Below, piece after piece: positions 1 to 7,610 of a DNA stretch of 64,000 nt. The translations under genes and the position numbers were made by a program. The notes under the pieces were generated by a model. The model saw nothing but the letters and a program-made list of their open reading frames with translations, made no database searches and was not told the DNA's origin. Source of the stretch: an uncultured Verrucomicrobiales bacterium (GTDB taxonomy: Bacteria; Verrucomicrobiota; Verrucomicrobiia; Verrucomicrobiales; Akkermansiaceae); contig CALFBI010000010.1 in assembly GCA_937951675.1 (NCBI GenBank), positions 57,868-121,867 of the forward strand. The letters run 5' to 3'. Positions within the stretch are counted from its first letter, which is position 1, and the number at the start of each line of letters is the position of its first letter.

Positions 1-494
1 AGCAACGTCGCTTTTTCATAAGGTTAGATCGTGATCAAAATGAAGAATTGAGCTTCAAAGAGTTTCCTAAGCCGTCTCGTAAAAAAAGAATGAAATCCTT
101 CAAAAAGGCAGATGAGAACCAGGATCAACAACTCGATTTTGAAGAATTTGTGAAGATGCCTAGAATCAAAAAGGCGCAAATATCTCGAGACAAAGCGCAA
201 AAGCTTTTTGATAAACTTGATCGTAACCAAAACGGCTTTCTTACTCCTGCGGAATTACGTCGAAAGAATTCAAAGAAGAGAAAAGAGAAAAAAATTCCGT
301 TTAGCCGTCTTGATAAGAACCAAGATCAGCTTCTTTCTTTTGATGAATTTCGAGAGGCTCCTCATCTCAAAAAACTTGATGAAGATCAGCAGGAACGACG
401 TTTTAAGGAACGAGATAAAGATCAGAATCAAATGCTCAGTCCTGATGAGATGCGTTTAAAAAAGAAACGCAAACCAAAACCCCGCGTAAACTGA
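1..494 (+). CDS. EF-hand calcium-binding repeat protein, 5'-truncated by window edge
   Basis: The frame is open to the left edge, with codons in phase from base 3. The in-frame TTG at 48 is therefore an internal codon, not a start. The visible part is almost entirely EF-hand loops. Five 12-residue loops of the D-x-D/N-x-D/N type are seen: DRDQNEELSFKE, DENQDQQLDFEE, DRNQNGFLTPAE, DKNQDQLLSFDE and DKDQNQMLSPDE. They are separated by Lys/Arg-rich linkers, and the C-terminus is very basic. Such tandem EF-hand proteins bind Ca2+, and many planctomycete and verrucomicrobial examples are exported, but the N-terminus lies outside the window so export cannot be judged. Its last 39 bases overlap the 3' end of the convergent outer-membrane gene. 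The specific role is unknown. Confidence 0.85.
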   Translation, partial: QRRFFIRLDRDQNEELSFKEFPKPSRKKRMKSFKKADENQDQQLDFEEFVKMPRIKKAQISRDKAQKLFDKLDRNQNGFLTPAELRRKNSKKRKEKKIPFSRLDKNQDQLLSFDEFREAPHLKKLDEDQQERRFKERDKDQNQMLSPDEMRLKKKRKPKPRVN

Positions 495-1139
495 AGTGCT
501 CTCTTCTTTCTCAAAAGGAATAGAGATGGCAAGATAAGGACTAGCAGAGACTTGCTCATTAATATTAAAAGTGAGCCCAGCTTTACCAAAAACGTCCTGA
601 AGACCGCTCCGGTCAAGATAGCTATCAACCCAGCTCATCCCTCCTTCGAGATACGAGTAAGTGGAGTCATTGAGAGGAAGCGACCACCGTGTGTCTACAG
701 AAGCATAGCTCGCTTCATTACCGAAGTCATAGTGGAGTGAAATCTTGCTATCTAAGTGGTCACTCCATTGGTAGATCCCAAAGAGGCCCAGATCAAAACC
801 GCTTTCTAGATCTGTTCCGGTGAAATCACGGTAAGAACTAATCGCGCCTAAAGTCCACTCATTGATCTCGTATCGAGCATCAAAGTAGAAATCAAATTGG
901 GAAAAATCTCCCCCAGACTCGGAGGCAAGAGAGGTTCCAAAACTAATGATCGTTTCTTTATTGGCGGCCACTTCCGCTTCGAGCTGGAACTCTAAGAGTC
1001 CGTCGGCAATGTCGAATCCGCGATAGAGGTAGGCACTACGATATCCACTCAGGGCTTCTACTCCGTAAAATAAATCTGCGGCAGAGAGAAGAGGAGAGGC
1101 GGTCGTGCTTACCGCTATTAGAGCGATCAAATATCTCAT
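456..1139 (-). CDS. Outer-membrane beta-barrel protein (porin-like)
   Basis: This 227-residue protein has a clear Sec signal peptide (about residues 1-20, ending LLSAA). The mature chain alternates polar and hydrophobic residues, rich in Tyr, Trp and Gly as in beta-strands, and ends in an aromatic, FAFLF, with the C-terminal Phe typical of proteins inserted by the BAM machinery. The early GYRSAYLYRGFDIADG segment resembles the first strands of TorF/Gcw_chp-type putative porins; that assignment is inference from pattern only. It probably sits in the outer membrane. It lies downstream of dsbD on the same strand with a gap of about 50 bases. Its 3' end overlaps the convergent EF-hand gene by 39 bases. 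The substrate is unknown. Confidence 0.7.
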   Translation of the reverse strand: MRYLIALIAVSTTASPLLSAADLFYGVEALSGYRSAYLYRGFDIADGLLEFQLEAEVAANKETIISFGTSLASESGGDFSQFDFYFDARYEINEWTLGAISSYRDFTGTDLESGFDLGLFGIYQWSDHLDSKISLHYDFGNEASYASVDTRWSLPLNDSTYSYLEGGMSWVDSYLDRSGLQDVFGKAGLTFNINEQVSASPYLAISIPFEKEESTSVYAGFWFAFLF

Positions 1140-1191
1140 GCCATTATCAAAGAGTGATCCTTTGACAATGGCAAGGAGACATCCTGTTTAA

Positions 1192-3276
1192 CTATTCTGT
1201 CAGATGATCAGTAAAAAGTTTCTCCAATACGCCAGGAGTTAAAGTGGCCGGTGTTAAATGCTCTTCTCCTTCCGGTGTCACGAGCACATTCAAGGGGATT
1301 CCAACTCGCCCGTATCTTTTGATTTCAGCATCAATGGTAGGGTTAGGTTTCGTTTTATCTGCTTTTAGAAGCACAATATCCTTCTGTTTGATGAGCTGAA
1401 GCACTTTGTCACTATACGCTACTCGCTTGTTAGTCAGGCACGTGGCACACCATTTAGCGGTGAAGTCGATAAATACAGGCTTGCCTTCCGAGGTAGCTTG
1501 TTCGACGGCTTCACGAGACCAAGTTTCCCAAATCGATTTTTTCTCTTTCCCTGGTAAGACGGCCAAAAGCCCTGAAATAAGAGCGATGAGAGCAATGCCT
1601 CCCCCAATCATTTTAGTTTGTTTCTTGGCGTAAGGAGTGCACCAGCGTCCATAAATCCAGGCTGCGAGTGCAATAAGTGAGAGCCCAATAACAATCACTA
1701 GGCCTTTCTGGTCTTCGAGTTGATGCCCGATTAAGGCGTTTTGAACCCAATAGAGATACCCTGCGGTGGCAAAGAGGAGGAAGGACATTCCTTGCTTAAA
1801 GGCTTCCATCCAGGCCCCAGGTTTAGGGAGAGAGCTGATCGCTTGAGGAAAAGCGGAGAGCGTTAAATAAGGCATCGACATACCCAGAGCCATGACACCC
1901 ATCGCTACAAAAATTTGGTAAACAGGGAGGGCGAATGTGGCGGCAAGAGCTCCTCCTAAAAAGGGCCCCATGCAAGGAGTCGCGAGCACTGAAGCCAATA
2001 ACCCAGAAAAGAAAGTTCCGGTGTAACCTTCTTTACTAAGAAGGGAGCCTCCAACACTTGTTGCTTTCATGCCGAGCTCAAAGACTCCAAACATATTCAT
2101 CCCAAGAAGCAACATGATGATTAAGAGAGCTCCTACCATGAGGGGGTTTTGAAGTTGGTTTCCCCATCCAATATCGGTGCCAGCTTGTTTTGCCAAAGCG
2201 ACTAAGGTCGCCATTCCCATGAAGTAGAGAAAGACACCTGCTGAAAAGATCAGGCCATGAAGAATGACTTTTTTACGGTCGTGCCCCGCCTGTTCTACGA
2301 ATCCTGAAATCTTAAGCCCAATAACAGGAAAGACACAGGGCATTACATTTAAGATCAGACCTCCCAGAAACATGAGGCCTAAAATATTCAATAGACCTTT
2401 CTTTTCAGCGGTGCCTTGTCCGAGAGCCGTGGAGGGAGAGAAAGGAGCTTCAATATAGTAGTTCCCTTGATTACTAACTAAAATACCTCGAAAGCTATCG
2501 AGGACAGGCCCTGGTTCGTCAGTGAGAGGGTTAGCAAGATTACGACCAATCGTAAGGGTTGTTTTTTCTGTGCCGTGAACGAGAGTAGCGACCTGTTGAG
2601 AATCAGCTTGTTGATCAGCCTCATAAAGGGCTACGAGTTCAAGCTCTGGGATCAGGTCAAATGCAATCGTGATTTGACGCCCATCGTCCGTAACAGAGAG
2701 GTTATTGAGTTTACCATGCTCAGGATAAGTGGCGCGAGCGGTCGCGAGGTCACCCTGGTTTTTGACGGCGAGAGCTTCTTGAGATCCTGAGCGGAGCTTG
2801 ATTTCTTTTTGCAAAAGAGCTCCGAGTCCAGGTTCATCCACGCAGTTGTATTCGCTACAGATTTGCCAATTTGTTTCGAGAGAAAGAGGGATTTCTTGGT
2901 TTACGGCAAGATTGGCTGGAGGTGTGACTTGAAAGAGGTGCGTCACGGTATCGCCGTAGGCAAAACTTTTTAAATCACCTTGCAGGTAAGTCTGAGGAAC
3001 AGGCCATCCTTGACGCTCGATCCTAAAGCCCTCTGGGAGCTTCCAATTCGTTTGGATAATATTACCAAGAGTTCCTGGATTCACGTAATAAGAATGCCAG
3101 TGCGCAGGGTGCTGAAGTTCAAGGGCAATCGTGAAAGGCTGGCCAGGTGCGATGACTTCATGGCTACTATAGAGACGAACCTCCGTTTTAGGAGCTTTTA
3201 AGTCGTCGGACCCGATTCCCCAGCCTGCGCTGATGATTAAGGACGTTATTAGGAGAAATGATAAAACAGCTTTCAT
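1192..3276 (-). CDS. dsbD: Thiol:disulfide interchange protein DsbD-like (ScsB type)
   Basis: This 694-residue protein has the three-part DsbD layout. A signal peptide and periplasmic N-terminal domain (about 1-290) contain a Cys pair in the QICSEYNC segment. A multi-span membrane domain (about 300-580) carries the two hallmark Cys-Pro motifs, MPCVFP and TPCMGP. A C-terminal thioredoxin domain carries WCATC at residues 609-613. Family knowledge: DsbD moves electrons from cytoplasmic thioredoxin across the membrane to keep periplasmic disulfide isomerases or cytochrome c maturation factors reduced. The larger N-terminal domain is more like ScsB/DsbD-alpha relatives than E. coli DsbD. It is followed by the outer-membrane barrel on the same strand, so the two may be co-transcribed. 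Confidence 0.9.
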   Translation of the reverse strand: MKAVLSFLLITSLIISAGWGIGSDDLKAPKTEVRLYSSHEVIAPGQPFTIALELQHPAHWHSYYVNPGTLGNIIQTNWKLPEGFRIERQGWPVPQTYLQGDLKSFAYGDTVTHLFQVTPPANLAVNQEIPLSLETNWQICSEYNCVDEPGLGALLQKEIKLRSGSQEALAVKNQGDLATARATYPEHGKLNNLSVTDDGRQITIAFDLIPELELVALYEADQQADSQQVATLVHGTEKTTLTIGRNLANPLTDEPGPVLDSFRGILVSNQGNYYIEAPFSPSTALGQGTAEKKGLLNILGLMFLGGLILNVMPCVFPVIGLKISGFVEQAGHDRKKVILHGLIFSAGVFLYFMGMATLVALAKQAGTDIGWGNQLQNPLMVGALLIIMLLLGMNMFGVFELGMKATSVGGSLLSKEGYTGTFFSGLLASVLATPCMGPFLGGALAATFALPVYQIFVAMGVMALGMSMPYLTLSAFPQAISSLPKPGAWMEAFKQGMSFLLFATAGYLYWVQNALIGHQLEDQKGLVIVIGLSLIALAAWIYGRWCTPYAKKQTKMIGGGIALIALISGLLAVLPGKEKKSIWETWSREAVEQATSEGKPVFIDFTAKWCATCLTNKRVAYSDKVLQLIKQKDIVLLKADKTKPNPTIDAEIKRYGRVGIPLNVLVTPEGEEHLTPATLTPGVLEKLFTDHLTE

Positions 3277-3338
3277 ATGCTAGTGAGAGAAAGGAGAGAG
3301 AAATCTCTTCCCCGAAAAAGAGAATAAGTTGTTAAAAT

Positions 3339-3370
3339 AAAAAAAGCACTGAAGCTTATTGCTTCAGTGC
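3339..3370 (-). terminator. Rho-independent terminator after the lipoprotein gene
   Basis: A perfect 10-bp stem (GCACTGAAGC at 3346-3355 and its complement at 3361-3370) with a 5-base loop is followed, reading the minus strand, by a run of six T then ATTTT. It lies about 30 bases past the stop of the glycine-zipper lipoprotein gene. Confidence 0.85.
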
Positions 3371-3400
3371 CTCATTTCTTTTGTAAAAAAAGGATTTAAA

Positions 3401-3631
3401 TTATCGTTGGGTGCCAACTGCATAGCCTGCAGCACCACCTACAGCACCACCGAGAAGAGCTCCTTCAAGAGATTTGCCAGAATCTTTACCGATAATAGCA
3501 CCACCAACCGCTCCAATTGCAGCACCGGTTGCCGCTGATTTCTGAGTATGTGTCATATTAGAAGGAGCAACACAATTTGTGAAGAGGAATGAAGAAGCGA
3601 CAAGAGAAAGTGTCATAAGTTTAGTTTTCAT
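3401..3631 (-). CDS. Small glycine-zipper lipoprotein
   Basis: This 76-residue protein has a lipoprotein signal (Lys-rich start, hydrophobic core, lipobox LFTNC with the acylated Cys at about residue 20). The remainder is a glycine zipper: repeated GxxxG/AxxxG spacing in AATGAAIGAVGGAIIG and LLGGAVGGAAGYAVG. Proteins of this kind (SlyB/YMGG/OsmB-like) insert into or span membranes and are often envelope-stress or structural lipoproteins. The exact role here is unknown. It is monocistronic: a strong terminator follows it and the upstream gene diverges. Confidence 0.8.
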   Translation of the reverse strand: MKTKLMTLSLVASSFLFTNCVAPSNMTHTQKSAATGAAIGAVGGAIIGKDSGKSLEGALLGGAVGGAAGYAVGTQR

Positions 3632-3796
3632 AAAATAAGTAATGTTGGTTAATTGTTAAGTATCATGAACTAATTCGAAGTCAAATGACAAGAATAAAAA
3701 CCCTAGGGGCTTTTGGGGGAGCTACTAAGAGCTTTGAAAACTTCATCTTTGAGATCGACACTGGTCAGATTACGGGTAATCAAATCATGAGCAAAA

Positions 3797-5398
3797 ATGA
3801 GTAAAACGACTTATACAAATCCTATTTTACCTGGTTTTTACCCTGATCCTAGCATCTGTCGAGTAGGGGAAGACTATTATATGGTGACGAGCACTTTTGA
3901 ATATTTTCCAGGAGTGCCTATTTTCCATAGCCGGGACATGATCAATTGGAAGCAAATCGGCCATTGTTTGACAAGACAGAGCCAGCTCGATCTGATCGGC
4001 TCTAAGTCTTCGGGCGGTATTTACGCTCCCACCCTACGCTATCATGAAGGCCGTTTCTATATGGTTACCACTGATACGACAGGGATTGGTAATTTTTATG
4101 TTTGGGCAGAAGACCCAGCGGGAGAATGGTCTGAGCCGATTCAAGTGAAACAGGGCGGAATTGACCCTTCTCTGTTCTTTGAAGAAGGGAAGGTCTATTT
4201 TCAAAGTAATGCTCTTCATTGGAATTCTAAAGACGGACTCTATCAAAGTGAAATTGATCTCGAAACAGGAGAGATTTTGAGCGGGGAGCCTCGCTTTCTT
4301 TGGGACGGCACGGGCGGCAAATATCCAGAAGCCCCCCATATTTTTAAGCGTGATGGTTGGTATTACCTTCTCGTGGCCGAAGGAGGAACGGAATTTACGC
4401 ATTCGGTAACGATTGCTCGGTCTCGCGATATCTACGGTCCCTATGAGGCCTGTGAACGCAATCCCATTTTATCCCACAAAGGAAGCCGTTCTCGTATTCA
4501 GTCGACAGGACATGCTGATTTTATTGAGGATCATCGTGGGCAATGGTGGGTCGTTTTCTTAGGAGTTCGTCATTCTCATTACCCACTCGTTCACCATCTG
4601 GGACGCGAAACTTATCTCGCCCCAATGGAATGGGGGGAAGATGGCTGGCCTGTTGTTAATGGGGGAGAATTAGTGAAGCTGAATATGGAAGTCGACCGCG
4701 AACCACTGGCTTCCGCTCCTGAAGGGAGCGCGACTGCATTATGGCGAGATGATTTTGATACTGAAACTTTAGGATTGGAGTGGAATTTCCGCCGGAACCC
4801 GCTCGAAGGGTCTTGGAGTTTAACCCAGCATCCAGGGGCGCTCACTTTAAGTTGTCTTTCAGCGAACCTCGATGGAATTGATCAGATGAGTTTTGTCGGT
4901 CGTCGGCATCAGCATCTTGAGTCGCGCACTTCGACAGCAATTGCCTTTCAGCCAGAATCCGATAATGAGGAGGCTGGTCTTACGATTCAGCAAAATGCGA
5001 CCAATCATTGTGAAATTGCAGTCACGGCGAGAGAAGGGGAGAAAGTCTTACTTGTGAGAAGACGCTGTGGAACTCTTGTCGTTGAAAAAGTGGTTAAAGA
5101 TCTCACCGGAGAGGAACCCATTACGCTCGTGGTGACTTCTGATGATGAGTGGTATCATATTGGTTACCAGCTTGATGGGGGAGAAACTACTTTTGTGGAA
5201 TCGGTGGAGACTCGACACCTCAGCACCGAAATGTCAGGAGGATTTACCGGAGTTTACCTAGGTCTTTATGCCACCGCCAACGGTGCTGGTAGTCATAATC
5301 AAGCTCTGTTTGATTGGTTTGAATACGAAGATACAACCTCCCAGCCTTTGGAAGAACAGGGAGCTAAGTCTCAAGTCGATAAGAAAGTTTCTGAATAA
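3797..5398 (+). CDS. Glycoside hydrolase family 43, xylosidase/arabinofuranosidase-like
   Basis: A 533-residue protein without a signal peptide, so probably cytoplasmic. The N-terminal five-bladed propeller (about 1-310) shows the GH43 signatures: FYPDPSI with the presumed base Asp17, GIDPSLF with Asp123, and PEAPHI with the presumed acid Glu178. The C-terminal 200 residues form a beta-sandwich module, the arrangement of the GH43_11/12 beta-xylosidase groups. It likely releases xylose or arabinose from short oligosaccharides. An ATG nine bases upstream (3788) hits a stop after five codons, so 3797 is the start. It stands alone between a divergent lipoprotein gene and a terminator; no transporter is adjacent. 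Confidence 0.88.
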   Translation: MSKTTYTNPILPGFYPDPSICRVGEDYYMVTSTFEYFPGVPIFHSRDMINWKQIGHCLTRQSQLDLIGSKSSGGIYAPTLRYHEGRFYMVTTDTTGIGNFYVWAEDPAGEWSEPIQVKQGGIDPSLFFEEGKVYFQSNALHWNSKDGLYQSEIDLETGEILSGEPRFLWDGTGGKYPEAPHIFKRDGWYYLLVAEGGTEFTHSVTIARSRDIYGPYEACERNPILSHKGSRSRIQSTGHADFIEDHRGQWWVVFLGVRHSHYPLVHHLGRETYLAPMEWGEDGWPVVNGGELVKLNMEVDREPLASAPEGSATALWRDDFDTETLGLEWNFRRNPLEGSWSLTQHPGALTLSCLSANLDGIDQMSFVGRRHQHLESRTSTAIAFQPESDNEEAGLTIQQNATNHCEIAVTAREGEKVLLVRRRCGTLVVEKVVKDLTGEEPITLVVTSDDEWYHIGYQLDGGETTFVESVETRHLSTEMSGGFTGVYLGLYATANGAGSHNQALFDWFEYEDTTSQPLEEQGAKSQVDKKVSE

Positions 5399-5437
5399 AG
5401 AAGAGAGTTTTTTTTCTTCGAATTATTTAAAGCACAA

Positions 5438-5474
5438 AAAAAAGCCTGAGGATTGAACATCCTCAGGCTTTTTT
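5438..5474. terminator. Bidirectional rho-independent terminator
   Basis: A 10-bp stem (GCCTGAGGAT at 5444-5453, complement at 5459-5468) with a 5-base loop is flanked by eight A on the left and six T on the right. It can end transcription of the GH43 gene on the plus strand and of the small membrane-protein gene on the minus strand. Confidence 0.9.
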
Positions 5475-5486
5475 AGTGTGAAAAAT

Positions 5487-5846
5487 TTATTCCGCAGGAG
5501 CTTGTTCCTGTGCTTGTCTAATCGCTTCTTGTTGAGCTTCCTGTATTGCTTTGTTGAGGCCTCCTTCTGCGTTAAGGGCTACAGAAGCTGCTCCTGCCAT
5601 AGCTATGAAGTTTCCGATCATCGCAACGACAATCGCGACGCTCCAAATGAGCATGATCTTTTTAATATCCTGAGACTTGGCATTCATCCATCCCCAGATA
5701 AAAGTCCAAATGCCGCAAATGATACCGAGGATTCCGAGGCCTACCCCTTCTTTTTTGAAAAGCTTAATAACAACGATAATAAAGCAAACTAAAGCAGCAA
5801 TACCAGCGAGTGAAGAGAGCGCGTATCCAATAATAGTAGAAATCAT
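5487..5846 (-). CDS. Small integral membrane protein, unknown function
   Basis: 119 residues with three predicted membrane spans (about 5-28, 35-53 and 64-90), then a soluble Ala/Gln/Glu-rich tail (residues 95-119) likely helical. No family recognised with confidence. It sits 27 bases downstream of the DUF2752 gene on the same strand and shares the bidirectional terminator, so the two are probably co-transcribed. DUF2752 genes are often next to other small TM proteins, which supports treating this pair as one unit. Confidence 0.7.
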   Translation of the reverse strand: MISTIIGYALSSLAGIAALVCFIIVVIKLFKKEGVGLGILGIICGIWTFIWGWMNAKSQDIKKIMLIWSVAIVVAMIGNFIAMAGAASVALNAEGGLNKAIQEAQQEAIRQAQEQAPAE

Positions 5847-5873
5847 ATAATGTATGTGTGAGTTGTGGATTGT

Positions 5874-6275
5874 TCATAAAGGAATGAGCCAGCGTGTCAA
5901 GTTGTAGATAATGAGGACTATTAAAAACCAAAGACTCCACCGTGTTCTATTTTCCCAATAAGAAAGTTTTTTTTCGATGGGGCTTCTCAGATGATAAGGC
6001 AATAGTAAACAAAGAAAAACGATTATAAAAAGAAGGATATAAACACCTGTAAACCAATGGCTTTGTAGCGACTCGGTGAATTGGCCTTGTGATAAGGACT
6101 GAACGCTAGAAGTGAGGCCACATCCAGGGCAGGGTAGAGTTGTAACGCTTTTGAAAGGGCAATGATAAAGAGAGACGCCGAAGAGTGACAGGAGGGCTAA
6201 TAAAAAGCTTACGCCAATACAAGCCCATCCAAATGCTTTATTGCGGATCAGATAAGCGATGACATCATATTTCAT
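5874..6275 (-). CDS. DUF2752 family membrane protein
   Basis: 133 residues with three membrane spans and the DUF2752 hallmark LPCPGCGLTSS near residue 50, preceded by a further Cys (YHCPFK). The family is widespread and uncharacterised; the conserved CPxCGxTR-like motif suggests a metal or thiol site at the membrane face. The usual Arg after the motif is replaced (TSSV). It precedes the 119-residue membrane protein on the same strand. Its promoter would lie between the glnA terminator and base 6275, a very short gap, so read-through from glnA may contribute to its expression. Confidence 0.85.
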   Translation of the reverse strand: MKYDVIAYLIRNKAFGWACIGVSFLLALLSLFGVSLYHCPFKSVTTLPCPGCGLTSSVQSLSQGQFTESLQSHWFTGVYILLFIIVFLCLLLPYHLRSPIEKKLSYWENRTRWSLWFLIVLIIYNLTRWLIPL

Positions 6276-6286
6276 TATGAAATAGA

Positions 6287-6320
6287 AAAAAGCCTGGGCC
6301 TTTGCAGGTCCAGGCTTTTT
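6287..6320 (-). terminator. Terminator downstream of glutamine synthetase
   Basis: A 10-bp stem with one G-T wobble (AGCCTGGGCC at 6291-6300 against 6307-6316) is followed on the minus strand by five T. It lies 20 bases past the glnA stop and ends about 10 bases before the DUF2752 start. Confidence 0.8.
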
Positions 6321-6340
6321 GAAAAGAAGTGAATAAAAGC

Positions 6341-7357
6341 TTACGCCGTTGGAACTTCCGCGATCGTTTGAGAAACGCGAGCAACGATTTTGTAAGGGTC
6401 ACCTTGTGAGTTAGGACGACGATCTTCGAGGTATCCTTTGTATCCATTATTTGCAAATGAGTGAGGAACACGAATAGACGCACCGCGATCAGCAATCCCG
6501 TAGGAGAAGGTGTCGATAGATTGAGTTTCATGAAGACCGGTGAGACGGAGGTGGTTATCCGGACCGTAAGCCGCAATATGCTCTTCACGGTTTTTCTCAA
6601 AGGCTGCCATGAGCTTCTCAAAGTATTCTTTACCACCTGTTTCACGGAGGTAATCGGTAGAGAAGTTACAGTGCATTCCTGAACCATTCCAATCACCGTC
6701 GAAAGGCTTACAGTGGTATTCGACATCAACTCCGTATTTTTCGCAAACACGTTGGAGAATGTAACGAGCCACCCAAATCTGGTCACAAGCAGTCGCTGAA
6801 CCTTTACCGAAGACCTGGAATTCCCATTGGCCTTTTGCTACTTCAGCATTGATGCCTTCGTGGTTGATTCCCGCGTCGAGGCAGAGGTCAAGGTGTTCTT
6901 CAACGATGGTGCGAGCGATGTCGCCAACGTTACTGAAGCCCGCGCCACAGTAATACTCTCCTTGAGGAGCTGGGTATCCGTCTTCAGGCCAGCCTACAGG
7001 GCGACCGTCTTGCATGAGGAAGTATTCTTGCTCAAGTCCAACCCAGAGACCGTTGTCTTCGGGGATGGTCGCACGGCTGTTGGAAGGATGAGGTGTCCCG
7101 TCAGGATTCATGACTTCACACATTACGAGGAAGCCGTTTTCACGAGAAGTGTCAGGGTAAAGACCGATTGGTTTCAGTAAGCAATCAGAGCTGCTTCCTT
7201 CCGCTTGGAGAGTTGAGCTTCCATCGAACCCCCACTCAGGGCAGTCTGCGAGAGCGAAGGTTTCGATGTCTCCATCGACAATCTTCGTTTTTCCGCGAAG
7301 GTTTGCAACTGGCTCATATCCATCGAGCCACAGGTATTCTAATTTTAGTTTAGCCAT
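6341..7357 (-). CDS. glnA: Glutamine synthetase, type II (GSII, eukaryote-like)
   Basis: 338 residues from the ATG at 7357; an upstream in-frame ATG at 7399 would add 14 non-conserved residues. It makes glutamine from glutamate, ammonia and ATP. The length (about 340 rather than 470) and sequence fit the decameric GSII family: the N-terminal beta-grasp segment WGFDGSSTLQAEG, the substrate motif VGLEQEYFL, PGQWEFQ-like KGQWEFQVFG, and the glutamate/ATP-site segment NGSGMHCNFST. GSII lacks the adenylylation loop of GSI. It is monocistronic, with its own terminator. No GlnB gene is adjacent. Confidence 0.93.
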   Translation of the reverse strand: MAKLKLEYLWLDGYEPVANLRGKTKIVDGDIETFALADCPEWGFDGSSTLQAEGSSSDCLLKPIGLYPDTSRENGFLVMCEVMNPDGTPHPSNSRATIPEDNGLWVGLEQEYFLMQDGRPVGWPEDGYPAPQGEYYCGAGFSNVGDIARTIVEEHLDLCLDAGINHEGINAEVAKGQWEFQVFGKGSATACDQIWVARYILQRVCEKYGVDVEYHCKPFDGDWNGSGMHCNFSTDYLRETGGKEYFEKLMAAFEKNREEHIAAYGPDNHLRLTGLHETQSIDTFSYGIADRGASIRVPHSFANNGYKGYLEDRRPNSQGDPYKIVARVSQTIAEVPTA

Positions 7358-7558
7358 GGTATTAGTTAGTGAATTTTTTTGAGTGAGGTGAGATGCCAAA
7401 AGGGTTGGTATTGGGCATCAAATGCTTTTTTCGCATTCTCGCTTATCTCAAAAAGAAGCAAGAAGCGTGCCAAGGTAAAAGGGCTCATGATAAGAGCAAA
7501 TTTCTTTGACTGGAATTAATTAGCGGTTTTCAAGACAACTTGAAAAGAGCAAAAAGGA

Positions 7559-7610
7559 AAAGGGGCGTTTTTTATTGTGAGCCCCTTTAGAATCAGCTTT
7601 CGTAGGGGCT
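7559..7610 (+). promoter_or_regulatory. Two competing leader hairpins before the kinase-PP2C gene
   Basis: AAGGGGC (7560-7566) can pair with GCCCCTT (7581-7587). The overlapping AGCCCCT (7580-7586) can instead pair perfectly with AGGGGCT (7604-7610), which ends one base before the ATG at 7611 and is the only Shine-Dalgarno-like stretch. The two stems are mutually exclusive and one would mask the ribosome-binding region. That it acts as a switch is inference. Confidence 0.4.
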
